This document shows, piece by piece, positions 39,394 to 48,405 of a DNA stretch of 64,000 nt. The notes beneath the pieces are model-generated. The model made no database searches. It had not been told where the DNA came from and saw nothing but the letters and a program-made list of their open reading frames with translations. Numbering within the stretch: position 1 is the first letter of the stretch; the number at the start of each line of letters is the position of its first letter. Made by a program: the position numbers and the translations under genes. Source of the DNA: Enterococcaceae bacterium OF42-14pH9A (GTDB taxonomy: Bacteria > Bacillota > Bacilli > Lactobacillales > Enterococcaceae); assembly GCA_027692465.1 (NCBI GenBank), contig JAQEYU010000002.1, forward strand, positions 186,001 to 250,000. Reading direction: 5' to 3'.

Positions 39394-40653
39394 TTAGGAA
39401 AGCCGGGCAGAAATTAAATCCAACAAACGTTCCACAGCATACCCATCATTGTAACGATGCCACCAATTTTGAGTCATACTATTCATACAATCATGAGATG
39501 CAGTAGAAAGATGCTTTTCAGTATCAATCAACAACCTCTGTAACTGTTCTACACTTGTTGCTATCAACGGGCTCATCTCCCATAAAAAATCCTTCTGTAG
39601 GCCCGTCGTCCGGGAATAAACATCTAAATCCGGGCAAAAAAATAAGTAAGGTGCATCCGGTTTGCGAAGCATGAAGTCAAAAACACAAGAAGAGTAGTCC
39701 GTAATTAAAACATCACTAGTGGCGATAAGATCTCTCAACGGCTCATCCGTAAAACTTACATTCTCATAGCACGAAAGTACCTTTCTGTCATCAGCAGTCA
39801 ATTGATTCAACACATGAGGATGAAGCTTAACAAAAAAGGAAAAACTTGAAAATTCTCGATAGAAAATAAAAAAAGCGTTTAATAAAATTTTCTTTAACTC
39901 CGTTACTGTATCACGATACGTAGGTACATACAATATTCGTTTTCGGGTATTATTTGAAGTATGCTGACTGGTTTTCTTAGTAGGTTTAAATTGATCTGTT
40001 CTGGGAACACCTATCGACCGAATCACTTTGTCGGACACATGCCAACTTTGTTTAAATACCTCTGCCATTGCATCAGATCCGACAACAATATCTGTAAAGC
40101 TGTCATAAACCCGCTGAAACCTCTGCTTGTCAGCCAGACTCCGTTGCGCTGTTTTCGGGTCTTCCCAGCCAAAACACTTGATTGCACCGGATGCATGCCA
40201 GATTTGGATGATGCTGCGATCTATTGTTTTTTTGCTCTTATCAGCTTTTAAACTGCTCTCTTGCTTCTTGTTATCGACAACCGGGACTTCTCTCGGAAAA
40301 ACAGCGAGCTCAGCAAAATAATTGTCCACAATGATGACTGGCGTGCTTTTCAGTAAACGAAAGGTGTCACCAAACAACAACTCTTTGACAGCATACTCTG
40401 CCAGCCGTAAATTTCCGCCGACAAAGCGTTTGAACTGTTGAGCTTGCATGGCCATAGATGGCGTATAGCACAACAGAAATTGCTGACCATATCGTTTAGC
40501 TAATTCTTCAATCAACCCTCCGTCATTTTCTGCAAAGCTCATAATATAAGCAACTTGCGGTGTTTGGAGGTCAGCATTTTTCTGAGTTTTCTTTAATACT
40601 TTTTTATCAACTGAAGGGAGCAGCTTTAGTAGATTTAAATAGACTTCTTTCAT
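39394..40653 (-). CDS. CDP-glycerol glycerophosphotransferase family protein
   Basis: A 419-residue transferase of the TagF/TagB family. IIQIWHASGAIKCFG carries the catalytic His in a WHASGA context rather than WHGTPL, followed by GVPRTD, VKLHPHV and LITDYSSCVFDF. It probably adds glycerol phosphate to the TagA product or to the growing chain. The WHASGAIK form is seen in a distinct branch of the family (often near tagA and LCP genes). It lies 10 bases after the LCP gene and 60 bases before tagA. Confidence 0.88.
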   Translation of the reverse strand: MKEVYLNLLKLLPSVDKKVLKKTQKNADLQTPQVAYIMSFAENDGGLIEELAKRYGQQFLLCYTPSMAMQAQQFKRFVGGNLRLAEYAVKELLFGDTFRLLKSTPVIIVDNYFAELAVFPREVPVVDNKKQESSLKADKSKKTIDRSIIQIWHASGAIKCFGWEDPKTAQRSLADKQRFQRVYDSFTDIVVGSDAMAEVFKQSWHVSDKVIRSIGVPRTDQFKPTKKTSQHTSNNTRKRILYVPTYRDTVTELKKILLNAFFIFYREFSSFSFFVKLHPHVLNQLTADDRKVLSCYENVSFTDEPLRDLIATSDVLITDYSSCVFDFMLRKPDAPYLFFCPDLDVYSRTTGLQKDFLWEMSPLIATSVEQLQRLLIDTEKHLSTASHDCMNSMTQNWWHRYNDGYAVERLLDLISARLS

Positions 40654-40662
40654 TGCTAACTA

Positions 40663-41598
40663 CTACAAACCTAATTGGTTATCGAGCTCATTTTGAACGC
40701 GCTTCAGCTCTTCTTCTGAAACCCGTTGATAGCTGATATTATTTTGCATGAACCCTTCTCCGCGAAGTTGATCAGTAATGACTGTTTCAAATGAGTTGCG
40801 ATAATTCAGAGTAATGGTCTTCATGCTGTCAAATGATAGATCGGTTTTCAAATTTTCCTCCATTGTTTTTAAAACATCCTGATACTTAGTTATACCATCC
40901 ATTGTCAATATTTTTTTGACCACACCGATGACAATATTTCTTTGACGTTCTTGACGCCCGTAATCCCCTCTTGGATCTTCATATCTCATCCGAGAATAGG
41001 CCAATGCTGATTCTCCTGTCAAAGAAATCAAACCATGTTTAAAGGTGTGCCCGTCTTGGGTAAATTCCATGTTGTTGCCAATGGTTATTCCACCAACCGC
41101 CTCTACCAGCTGTTTCAGTCCAGCCATGTTTACTGCTACATAATGATCTATTGGAATATCCAAGTAGCTCTGAACGGTATCCATGGACATGGCGGCTCCG
41201 CCAAAAGCATATGCGTGATTTATCTTATCATCTTTCTCATATCCGACAATCGGGACATAAGTATCTCGGGCAATAGAGACAATTGTTGTTTTCTTTTGCT
41301 TCGGATTGACTGTTACGACCATCATCGTATCAGATCTGCCTCGATCCGTACGGCCCAAATCACCAGTATCAATTCCCAATAACAATATTGAAAACGGATC
41401 CTGCTTTTTAAGGTCCAGTTCTTCCTTCCGCTTAGCTGATTCTGGTGTTTCATTTTGATTGCGTTCAACTGCTTCATATGTCCTTTGTGCTGACCTGCTG
41501 ACATCAAAATAGACCTTCACGCCTACACCAACAATAACAGCTGTTAAGAATACAATCACACCCATAATCCATAAAATAATTTTTTTTCCTTTTGACAT
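40663..41598 (-). CDS. LCP-family cell wall polymer ligase (LytR-CpsA-Psr)
   Basis: A 311-residue membrane-anchored LCP protein. A basic start and one helix (about residues 5-27) precede the extracellular LCP core: FSILLLGIDTGD, RGRSDTMMVVTVNP, SIARDTYVP, a GYEKDDKINHAYAFGG block, and ALAYSRMRYEDPRGDYGRQERQ with the catalytic arginines. It attaches the lipid-linked polymer to peptidoglycan. The ATG at 41598 is chosen because it begins the topogenic segment. It is the first gene of the teichoic acid block. Confidence 0.93.
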   Translation of the reverse strand: MSKGKKIILWIMGVIVFLTAVIVGVGVKVYFDVSRSAQRTYEAVERNQNETPESAKRKEELDLKKQDPFSILLLGIDTGDLGRTDRGRSDTMMVVTVNPKQKKTTIVSIARDTYVPIVGYEKDDKINHAYAFGGAAMSMDTVQSYLDIPIDHYVAVNMAGLKQLVEAVGGITIGNNMEFTQDGHTFKHGLISLTGESALAYSRMRYEDPRGDYGRQERQRNIVIGVVKKILTMDGITKYQDVLKTMEENLKTDLSFDSMKTITLNYRNSFETVITDQLRGEGFMQNNISYQRVSEEELKRVQNELDNQLGL

Positions 41599-41668
41599 AT
41601 GTTTATGTTCCCCCGTTTTCTTTTGTATTAATCTACCCAATATCAGACAAAGAATATAAACTCGCTTT

Positions 41669-41674
41669 ATTATA
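41669..41674 (-). promoter_or_regulatory. -10 box of the teichoic acid operon
   Basis: A perfect TATAAT lies on the minus strand about 70 bases before the LCP start. The region where a -35 should be (TTTCTA, 17-18 bases upstream) is weak. The 339-base gap 41599-41937 otherwise contains only the terminator at 41899-41936; a plus-strand frame there has no ribosome site and is not accepted. Confidence 0.45.
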
Positions 41675-41898
41675 TACAAAAACCCAAAAATTAGAAAGTC
41701 TAGATGTAATGCTCAAAAAAATGCGGCTGAAAACAGCAGAAACAGTACTCTCAGTTCTTTTCAACACAGCATTCACAGCATCCCCACCCAAACTTTATCC
41801 GTTTCACGGCGCACCCCTGATGTCAATGATCCTTAAAAATCTAATTCTTAACGTGAGTTTTAGACATAGGTTACCTTTTTTGTATTGGTAGACATATG

Positions 41899-41936
41899 AA
41901 AAAGGCCACCGGTAATTTTTTCCGGTGGCCTTTTTG
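41899..41936. terminator. Strong hairpin after the 3D-domain gene
   Basis: AAAAAGGCCACCGG and CCGGTGGCCTTTTT pair perfectly around a short A/T loop, with T-runs on both strands. It ends the minus-strand 3D-domain gene (stop at 41938) and marks the point where base composition changes from AT-richer (left) to GC-richer (right). Confidence 0.93.
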
Positions 41937-41937
41937 T

Positions 41938-43176
41938 TTACTTAAACACCTTCACCTGTGCGCTGCGGCGGCCCCAGGCGTGCATGGCATCCAGGTCGGT
42001 GATATGAACGTCCATGATGTGGCCTTTGATTGCGCCACCGGTGTCCAAAGCCACAGCGATCCCGTAGCCCTCGACTTCCACAACAGTGCCCAACGGAATC
42101 ACGCTGGGGTCGACTGCCACGGCCTGCGGATTGGTGCGCAGGTCGGTGCCGGAAGCAGTATATGGGGAGGCGCCGGCTTCCTTCCAGGAATAGGCGGTCG
42201 TCTCAAAGGTCATGACCGTGTAATTGCCGCCGGACTCGGCGCCGGATTCGTTGTTGCCGGTGCTGCCGGATTCAGAGCCGCTGTTGCCGGTTTCCGGTTT
42301 TTCTGCCGGAGGTTCTTCTGTGCTTTCCGGGGTTTGGGACTCAGAAGAGCTTGCGGAGGAATCACCGGTACTGCTTGCGCCGGTATCGGCCGCTGGTTTT
42401 TCTGTGGTAGCTTGCGATTCTTTAGCTGCTTCTTCAGCGGCTTGTTTGGCCGCTGCTTTTTCAGCTGCAGCCTGTTGTGCTGCTTTCTTTTCGGCGGCGG
42501 CTTTTTTGGCGGCCGCTTCTTTTTCGGCAGCGATGCGGGCTTGTTCCACTTCTTTAGAGGCGGCGATACTGGTCAAAGTGTCTTGATTTTTTGCCAGCTG
42601 TTGCTGCAGATCAGCGATGCGGTCTTCCAGCTCAGCGGCTTCATCTTCTAACGCGGCCTCATTTTCTTTGAGGGCAGCTTGTTTCTCTTCGACTTCATTT
42701 TGCAGTGCCACCAGTTTTTCTTTTTCAGCATGGAGGCTGCCGATTTTTTCTTTTTCCGAGCTTTGCAGCTGATTGATAGCCACCGCCCGGTTGACGAAAT
42801 CAGTGATGCTTTCGGCGTCCAACAGTGCTGTCCAGCTGTATTCCATGCCCCCGTTGACTTGGATCGATTTCAAACGCTGGCCGACTGCGGTTTTGCGTTT
42901 TTCGATGGTCTTTTGGGTGGTGACGATCTCTTTTTGGGCCTTTTCGATCGCTTGCTGGTTTTCAGCGACAGCTTTGCGGGCTGCGGTCACTTTGGCGTAG
43001 GTGTCATTGGCCGCGGTTAATGCGGTCTGGACTTCGCCGGAAATCTGGTTGCTTTGTTTTAGTACGGCGTTTTCTTTTCGGTTCAGCTCATCCATCGTAT
43101 CTGCACTGGCTGCAACCGGCGCGATTAGGTTCAGACACAAGAGTCCGACGATCGCTACAGTCAACTTCTGCTTCAA
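41938..43176 (-). CDS. Secreted coiled-coil protein with C-terminal 3D catalytic domain
   Basis: A 412-residue exported protein. Residues 1-30 form a signal peptide (LKQKLTVAIVGLL to AASAD). Residues about 30-245 are a coiled coil of the CwlO/PcsB type. An Ala/Lys/Glu stretch and a Ser/Glu/Pro/Gly linker follow to about residue 320. The last 90 residues are a 3D domain with FETTAYSW, AVDPSVIPLGT and the Asp-rich DTGGAIKG and MDVHITDL. 3D domains are peptidoglycan lytic transglycosylase-like. The TTG start has AAGGGG nine bases upstream. It is probably a cell-separation hydrolase. Confidence 0.9.
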   Translation of the reverse strand: MKQKLTVAIVGLLCLNLIAPVAASADTMDELNRKENAVLKQSNQISGEVQTALTAANDTYAKVTAARKAVAENQQAIEKAQKEIVTTQKTIEKRKTAVGQRLKSIQVNGGMEYSWTALLDAESITDFVNRAVAINQLQSSEKEKIGSLHAEKEKLVALQNEVEEKQAALKENEAALEDEAAELEDRIADLQQQLAKNQDTLTSIAASKEVEQARIAAEKEAAAKKAAAEKKAAQQAAAEKAAAKQAAEEAAKESQATTEKPAADTGASSTGDSSASSSESQTPESTEEPPAEKPETGNSGSESGSTGNNESGAESGGNYTVMTFETTAYSWKEAGASPYTASGTDLRTNPQAVAVDPSVIPLGTVVEVEGYGIAVALDTGGAIKGHIMDVHITDLDAMHAWGRRSAQVKVFK

Positions 43177-43267
43177 AAATCCAACACCCCTTCGAATAAC
43201 TTCAAAATCCCCGTCCTGCCCGAGCGGATCTGCAGGCAGTGGGCCGGAGATTTCTCCAACGAGACCC

Positions 43268-43273
43268 ATTATA
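43268..43273 (-). promoter_or_regulatory. -10 box of the 3D-domain gene
   Basis: TATAAT on the minus strand lies about 90 bases before the TTG start. The -35 is weak. About 30-50 bases further upstream (43306-43321) two hexamers, TGTAAC and TGTTAA, are spaced four bases apart; this recalls the WalR box (TGTWAH-N5-TGTWAH) but the spacing is one base short. Confidence 0.45.
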
Positions 43274-43370
43274 CAAATAGAAAAAGCCGGAATTGTTTCA
43301 TTCTCTTAACAATTTGTTACAAGTCGGCATCGAAGTGGGACAAAAGGGAGCTTTTATTTTAGAAAAACTT

Positions 43371-43410
43371 AAAAAAGTGGGGGATCGGTCGCCCATTCCC
43401 CCACTTTTTT
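43371..43410. terminator. Hairpin after the CmpB-like gene
   Basis: AAAAAAGTGGGGGA pairs with TCCCCCACTTTTTT around a 12-base loop. It lies 23 bases past the stop of the minus-strand membrane protein gene at 43433 and is symmetric, so it can stop transcription from either side. Confidence 0.93.
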
Positions 43411-43432
43411 ACTTTGTAACAGAATCGTAACA

Positions 43433-44209
43433 TTAGCGTTGCTTCTTTTTAAGATCTTCTACCAGTTCCCGCAGCTCATCGACACTCTTAACATTCTCCA
43501 ATTTCAGTCGGGGAAAGTTTTTTAAAAGTCGGCGCTGGTTGAAATTCAGCCGCGGCAGGCTTTCCTGCTCTTCCGGATGTTCCCGGAAGTAGTTGACCCA
43601 TTCCAGGCGGCGGGCCATTTCTTCTTTGGAGCTTTCCAAAGATTCCTTCAGGTCCTCCCGTCGTTTTTCAACGGTGCCGTTCAACCGCTTGATGGCAGCT
43701 TGGAAGGCGGTCATATTGGCCAGGGTATAGCCCAGATCCATCGAGGTGATGCACAAGAGCAGTACCGGCAGCCAAAAGCCAAAGCTTGCCGCAAGCCAAC
43801 TTTCGATCCCCAAGACCCAGGGATTCACTACTTTGACGATCAATACACAGCCCACTCCCCAAAACAAGGACACCGGGATTGCTACCCGACCATTGATATT
43901 CAGGGGCACGCCTTTGTAATCCCACCAGGAAGCGTGAAACAGTTTTTCCAGCGCAAAGCTGGTTACATATTCCAAGACCGTCACCAGCAGGGCTGCTCCA
44001 AAGTACAAGATCACCAGATTGTCGTGAAACGGCCGCAGAAAATACAGCACGGCCAGAATCCCGAAGCCGTAGATCGGCGTGATAGGACCAACCAGAAAGC
44101 CCCGATAAACGAAATGTTTGGCTTTGAGGGAGCAGAAGATTGTCTCCCACAACCAGCCGATAAAGGAATAGATGAAAAATAAGAGCACGACACGAATAAA
44201 TTCTTCCAT
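43433..44209 (-). CDS. CmpB-like putative ABC-type membrane protein
   Basis: A 258-residue membrane protein with about six helices in the first 190 residues and a charged, partly coiled C-terminal tail (KRREDLKESLESSKEEMARR). FIGWLWETIFC and YRGFLVGPITPIYGFG are typical of the family annotated as putative ABC transporter permease (CmpB). Its actual role is not established. The ATG at 44209 has GGAGGT five bases upstream; the longer open frame to 44461 is not coding. Confidence 0.82.
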   Translation of the reverse strand: MEEFIRVVLLFFIYSFIGWLWETIFCSLKAKHFVYRGFLVGPITPIYGFGILAVLYFLRPFHDNLVILYFGAALLVTVLEYVTSFALEKLFHASWWDYKGVPLNINGRVAIPVSLFWGVGCVLIVKVVNPWVLGIESWLAASFGFWLPVLLLCITSMDLGYTLANMTAFQAAIKRLNGTVEKRREDLKESLESSKEEMARRLEWVNYFREHPEEQESLPRLNFNQRRLLKNFPRLKLENVKSVDELRELVEDLKKKQR

Positions 44210-44560
44210 AGAATACCTCCTGTTGGTCCGTCTGTTGCAAGCTGCCCTGCCACACCTTTTTTGACTCAGGGAACCCATCAGCAGCTGCCAGTTGCAGCTC
44301 AGCTGTTTCAAAGCTGTCTTTCGGCCGGATTCGACGGCTGATTGCTTGTGGTCGTCTGCTGGACAGAACCAATTTATATATAATAATTTTTTGCCGCAGC
44401 TATACTGCAGCCCCGCCTTCAGTATAGCGTACTTCTGCAACAAGAGACACTGTGGCGGCATTTCTCCCTAAAAAATCAGCGGCGGCGATTATGGCTGCCA
44501 ATTCCGGGCAAAAAAGCGGCAACGGTCTTTTACAAGTGAGAAATTTCACCGGTCACAGCC

Positions 44561-44589
44561 TTTTTTCCGTTACGATTTTCCGCTAGAAT
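44561..44589 (+). promoter_or_regulatory. Probable promoter of the ABC exporter genes
   Basis: A TAGAAT -10 lies 17 bases after a weak TTTTTT -35. The spacer CCGTTACGATTTTCCGC closely resembles the spacer of the promoter at 54481-54509. About 64 bases of leader contain a GC-rich hairpin (CCGGC and GCCGG arms) before the ABC start. No gene is seen elsewhere in 44210-44652. Confidence 0.45.
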
Positions 44590-44652
44590 GAAGAAGATCA
44601 GAACAGATGGCCGGCTAAGCTGCGCCGGTCGCAACAACGAGGGAGTGTCGAC

Positions 44653-46512
44653 ATGATCCAATTACTGCATTACGCCAAAGATTATCGCAAACAGATCATC
44701 TTAGGTCCTTTTTTTAAATTTCTCGAAGCGGTCTTCGAGCTGCTGCTGCCGCTTTTGATGGCCCGCCTGGTGGACCAGGGAATCCGGGCTGAGGATGCCG
44801 GTGAGGTCTGGCGGATGATGGCAGCCATGGTAGCTTTATCGGTGGTGGGGCTTTTGTGCGCCGTCGTCTGCCAATATTTTTCTTCGGTGGCTTCGCAGGG
44901 CTTTGGCACGGAGCTGCGCAACCAACTGATGGCCAAGATCAATCAGCTGTCTCACCGGGAGCTGAACGCATTTGGCACGGATACCCTGATCACCCGTACT
45001 ACCAACGACATCAATCAATTGCAGCTGGCTTTGGCGATGCTGATCCGGCTGGTGGTCAGAGCACCCTTTCTCAGCGTCGGGGCAGTGATTATGGCCTTTG
45101 CCATCGACTGGCAGGCAGGCCTGGTCTTTTTGATCACGCTGCCGATCTTTTGTCTGGTCCTGTTTTTCATTATTCGTGCTACGGTTCCCTTGTACAAACG
45201 AGTACAGCAGACCCTGGACCGGCTCAATGAACTGGTGAGCCAGAATCTCAGCGGCGTGCGGGTGATCCGGGCCTTTGCCCGCCGCAAACGGGAATTGACT
45301 CAATTTGATGCCAGCACTGATGAGCTGTCGAGCATCTACATCCGCGTCTCCAATATCTCGGCTTTGCTGACGCCGGCGACGACTTTGATCATGAACCTGG
45401 GAATCCTGGTGCTCTTTTACCTGGGGGGCTTCAAAGTCCAATCCGGCCGGCTGGAGCAGGGACAGATTCTGGCTTTGGTCAATTATATGAATCAGATGCT
45501 GCTGGCGCTGATCGTGGTCTCCAATCTGGTGATCATCTTCACCCGGGCGGCGGCTTCTGCCCAGCGGGTCAATGAAGTACTGGCAGTCGTGCCGGCGATT
45601 GCCGATGCACCGCTATCCAGCCCCTCGCAAAAGCCCGCAACAACGGCCGCGGGAAGAACAGTTCTCCCCGACGGTGCCCCTGAAACCGATGCCCCAGCCA
45701 CCCACAAAGGTGCGGGGTCGCTGAGCACGAATCCCGCCGCAAGTGCTACTACGTCTTTGTCAGCTAATCCGGCCGGGGCGGCTATTGTCTTCGCCCACGT
45801 GGATTTTCGATTTGCGAAGGATTACGGGCTGGTATTGAAAGATCTGAACTTTACAGTCGCCCCCGGCACGACGGTGGGCATCATTGGGCCCACCGGCAGC
45901 GGCAAGTCGGCTTTGACCCAGCTGATTCCCCGCTTTTACGACGTGGCGGCGGGCAGCGTGCAGGTGGATGGTCTCGATGTGCGGGAGTGGCCCCTTGATC
46001 TTTTGCGCCAGCAGGTGGCCTTGGTGCCCCAGACGGCGGTGCTGTTTACCGGTACGATCAGAGAAAACCTGCGCTGGGGCCAAGCGAATGCCACTGATGA
46101 CCAGTGCTGGCAGGCGTTGGCACTGGCTCAGGCGGAAGACTTTGTCCGCCAGCTGCCGCAAGGACTGGACACGCCGATCTTTGAAGGCGGCAAGAACTTC
46201 TCCGGCGGCCAAAAACAGCGGCTGACCATCGCCCGGGCACTAATCGCGAAACCGCCGCTTTTAATCCTGGATGATTCGCTGAGTGCCTTGGACTATCAAA
46301 CGGATCTGCAGCTGCGCCAAGCTTTGCAAGAACACCTGCAAGGCACGGTTTTGATCATTTCCCAGCGGGTGCGCTCGATCCAAGAAGCCCAGCAGATCCT
46401 GGTATTGGAGGAAGGACAGCTGGTGGGCAGCGGCACTCACGAAGAGCTGTTGGCCAGTTGTAACGAATATCAAGCGATTGTGGCATCGCAGGAAGAAGGT
46501 GGGCTTTCATGA
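44653..46512 (+). CDS. Heterodimeric ABC exporter, half with degenerate ATP site
   Basis: A 619-residue half-transporter: six helices (about residues 1-300) and a nucleotide-binding domain (about 380-619). Walker A GPTGSGKS and signature FSGGQKQRL are intact, but Walker B ends in ILDDSLSALD (Asp instead of the catalytic Glu) and the switch His is Gln (ISQRVRS). This is the pattern of the degenerate-site subunit in LmrCD, BmrCD and EfrAB-type pairs. A 55-residue low-complexity Ala/Thr/Pro/Ser linker joins the two domains, longer than usual. Its stop overlaps the partner's start (ATGA). Likely a drug or lipid exporter. Confidence 0.93.
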   Translation: MIQLLHYAKDYRKQIILGPFFKFLEAVFELLLPLLMARLVDQGIRAEDAGEVWRMMAAMVALSVVGLLCAVVCQYFSSVASQGFGTELRNQLMAKINQLSHRELNAFGTDTLITRTTNDINQLQLALAMLIRLVVRAPFLSVGAVIMAFAIDWQAGLVFLITLPIFCLVLFFIIRATVPLYKRVQQTLDRLNELVSQNLSGVRVIRAFARRKRELTQFDASTDELSSIYIRVSNISALLTPATTLIMNLGILVLFYLGGFKVQSGRLEQGQILALVNYMNQMLLALIVVSNLVIIFTRAAASAQRVNEVLAVVPAIADAPLSSPSQKPATTAAGRTVLPDGAPETDAPATHKGAGSLSTNPAASATTSLSANPAGAAIVFAHVDFRFAKDYGLVLKDLNFTVAPGTTVGIIGPTGSGKSALTQLIPRFYDVAAGSVQVDGLDVREWPLDLLRQQVALVPQTAVLFTGTIRENLRWGQANATDDQCWQALALAQAEDFVRQLPQGLDTPIFEGGKNFSGGQKQRLTIARALIAKPPLLILDDSLSALDYQTDLQLRQALQEHLQGTVLIISQRVRSIQEAQQILVLEEGQLVGSGTHEELLASCNEYQAIVASQEEGGLS

Positions 46513-48263
46513 AAAACAGATCCTTAGACTGGGGCTCGCTGCGGCGCTTCATGCCCTATCTTCTCCGCTATCCCTGGTATTTTATCCTGGCCGTCCTTTT
46601 GGGAGCAGCTGCCGGTGGGACGTCGGTCTTCATGACTTGGCAGATCGGCCATGGGATCGATCAGCTGGTGGGCGCCGGACAAGTGGACTTTGCCGCATTG
46701 CGTCAGGTGCTGCTGCAGTTTGCCAGTGTCGTTTTGATCACCGTCTTAAGCCAGCTGTTGATCCAGCGGCTGGGCAACAAGGTGGCCTATCTGGCAGCCG
46801 CCGACCTGCGCAAGGAAGCCTTCGAACATTTGAATACACTGCCGCTGCGCTATTACGATCAGAGCTCTCACGGGAACATCGTCAGCCGTTTCACCAACGA
46901 CATGGACAATATTTCTGTGGCGGTCGCGGCGGTCTTTAATCAGGTCTTTTCCGGCTTGGCGGTAGTGGTTATCGCACTGGTGGTCATGCTGAAAATGAGT
47001 CCGGTGCTGACTTTGGTAGTCCTGGTGTCAACTCCGGTAATCTTTCTGGTGAGTTGGTGGGTCGCCCGCAGCTCACAGGCGGATTTCGTTGCCCAACAGG
47101 AGATTGTCGGGCAGATCTCGGGTTTTGTCACGGAGATGGTGGGCAATCAGAAGATCGTCAAAGCCTTCCGCCACGAAGCCGCCAATCAGGCTGCTTTTGA
47201 AGCATTGAACCAAGAACTCTATGTTCGGGGACAAAAAGCCCAGTTCTCCTCTTCGCTAACCAACCCCATGTCCCGCTTTGTGGATCATCTGGCCTATGTG
47301 GCAGTGGGCTTTGTGGGTGCTTTGCTGCTGTTGGGGGGCAGCCGTCTGGTGACCGTCGGGATGATCTCCAGCTTTACAATCTACGCCAGCCAGTTTACCA
47401 AGCCTTTCATCGAACTGTCCGGGATCACGACTCAGATCCAGACGGCCATTGCCGGGATGAAGCGGGCCTTTGAAATCCTGGATCAGCCCCAGGAAACGCC
47501 GGATTCTCCCGCTGCCCTCGTCTTGGAACAAGCTGTCGGAGCAGTCGCTTTTGAGCAGGTGGCCTTCGCCTATGATCCGGCACAGCCGCTGATCACTGAT
47601 TTCAGCTTCCAAGCCGCCCCCGGAGAAACGGTGGCAATCGTAGGCCGGACCGGTGCCGGCAAATCTACTCTGGTGAATCTGCTGATGCGTTTTTACGAAG
47701 TCGACAGCGGCCGCATCACAGTCGACGGCCATGATGTCCGCCAGATCACCAGAGACAGCCTGCGCAAAAGTTTCGGCATGGTGCTGCAGGACACTTGGCT
47801 GTTTGAAAGTACGCTGCGGGACAACCTGACTTATGGCAACCCGGCCGCCAGCGACGAGGAAGTCTGGGCGGCCTTGAAGAAGACTTATATGTACGAATAT
47901 GTGCTGCGTCTGCCGGACAAGCTGGATACCGTCATCGGCGAACAAGGGCTCAAAATTTCCGACGGGCAGCGGCAGCTGTTGACCATCGCCCGCACCATGA
48001 TCGCCAAGAGTGCCATGCTGATCCTGGACGAAGCCACCAGCTCTGTGGACACCCTCACCGAGCGCAACATTCAGGCCGCCTTTCTGGAAATGATGAAAGG
48101 CCGCACCAGCTTTGTCATCGCCCACCGGTTGGCTACGATCCAGGCCGCCGACCACATTTTGGTAATGGACGCCGGCGCGATCGTCGAACAAGGTACCCAC
48201 GAAGAGCTGCTGGCAGCAAACGGCTACTACGCCCTCCTGTATCAGGCACAGTTTGAACAGTGA
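46509..48263 (+). CDS. Heterodimeric ABC exporter, catalytic half
   Basis: A 584-residue half-transporter, six helices then an ATPase. Walker A GRTGAGKST, Walker B LILDEATSSVD with the catalytic Glu and the switch IAHRLAT are canonical, whereas the signature is ISDGQRQ instead of LSGGQ. The defects complement those of the upstream partner: one composite ATP site would be active and the other degenerate. The ATG overlaps the upstream stop and has AAGGTGGG upstream. The substrate is unknown. Confidence 0.93.
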   Translation: MKNRSLDWGSLRRFMPYLLRYPWYFILAVLLGAAAGGTSVFMTWQIGHGIDQLVGAGQVDFAALRQVLLQFASVVLITVLSQLLIQRLGNKVAYLAAADLRKEAFEHLNTLPLRYYDQSSHGNIVSRFTNDMDNISVAVAAVFNQVFSGLAVVVIALVVMLKMSPVLTLVVLVSTPVIFLVSWWVARSSQADFVAQQEIVGQISGFVTEMVGNQKIVKAFRHEAANQAAFEALNQELYVRGQKAQFSSSLTNPMSRFVDHLAYVAVGFVGALLLLGGSRLVTVGMISSFTIYASQFTKPFIELSGITTQIQTAIAGMKRAFEILDQPQETPDSPAALVLEQAVGAVAFEQVAFAYDPAQPLITDFSFQAAPGETVAIVGRTGAGKSTLVNLLMRFYEVDSGRITVDGHDVRQITRDSLRKSFGMVLQDTWLFESTLRDNLTYGNPAASDEEVWAALKKTYMYEYVLRLPDKLDTVIGEQGLKISDGQRQLLTIARTMIAKSAMLILDEATSSVDTLTERNIQAAFLEMMKGRTSFVIAHRLATIQAADHILVMDAGAIVEQGTHEELLAANGYYALLYQAQFEQ

Positions 48264-48405
48264 ATTTGTCACAGGCAAGAGTGTCTGATAACTCTGCTCA
48301 CTGCCGTCAAACTGTGTACACCACAAGAGGATGGTCAGAGCGGCTGTCACCGGAGTCTAGTATTTCATCCGGACTGGAATTAAAGCAATCGGCCGAGTGT
48401 CGAAA

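Noticed and set aside
41592..41891. Plus-strand frame of 99 codons before the 3D-gene terminator
   Set aside because: No Shine-Dalgarno site and no recognisable domain; it overlaps the promoter region of the teichoic acid operon.
41896..42651. Plus-strand frame rich in Gly/Cys/Phe opposite the 3D-domain gene
   Set aside because: It is the antisense image of the Ala/Lys/Glu coiled coil of a well-supported gene and begins inside a terminator hairpin.
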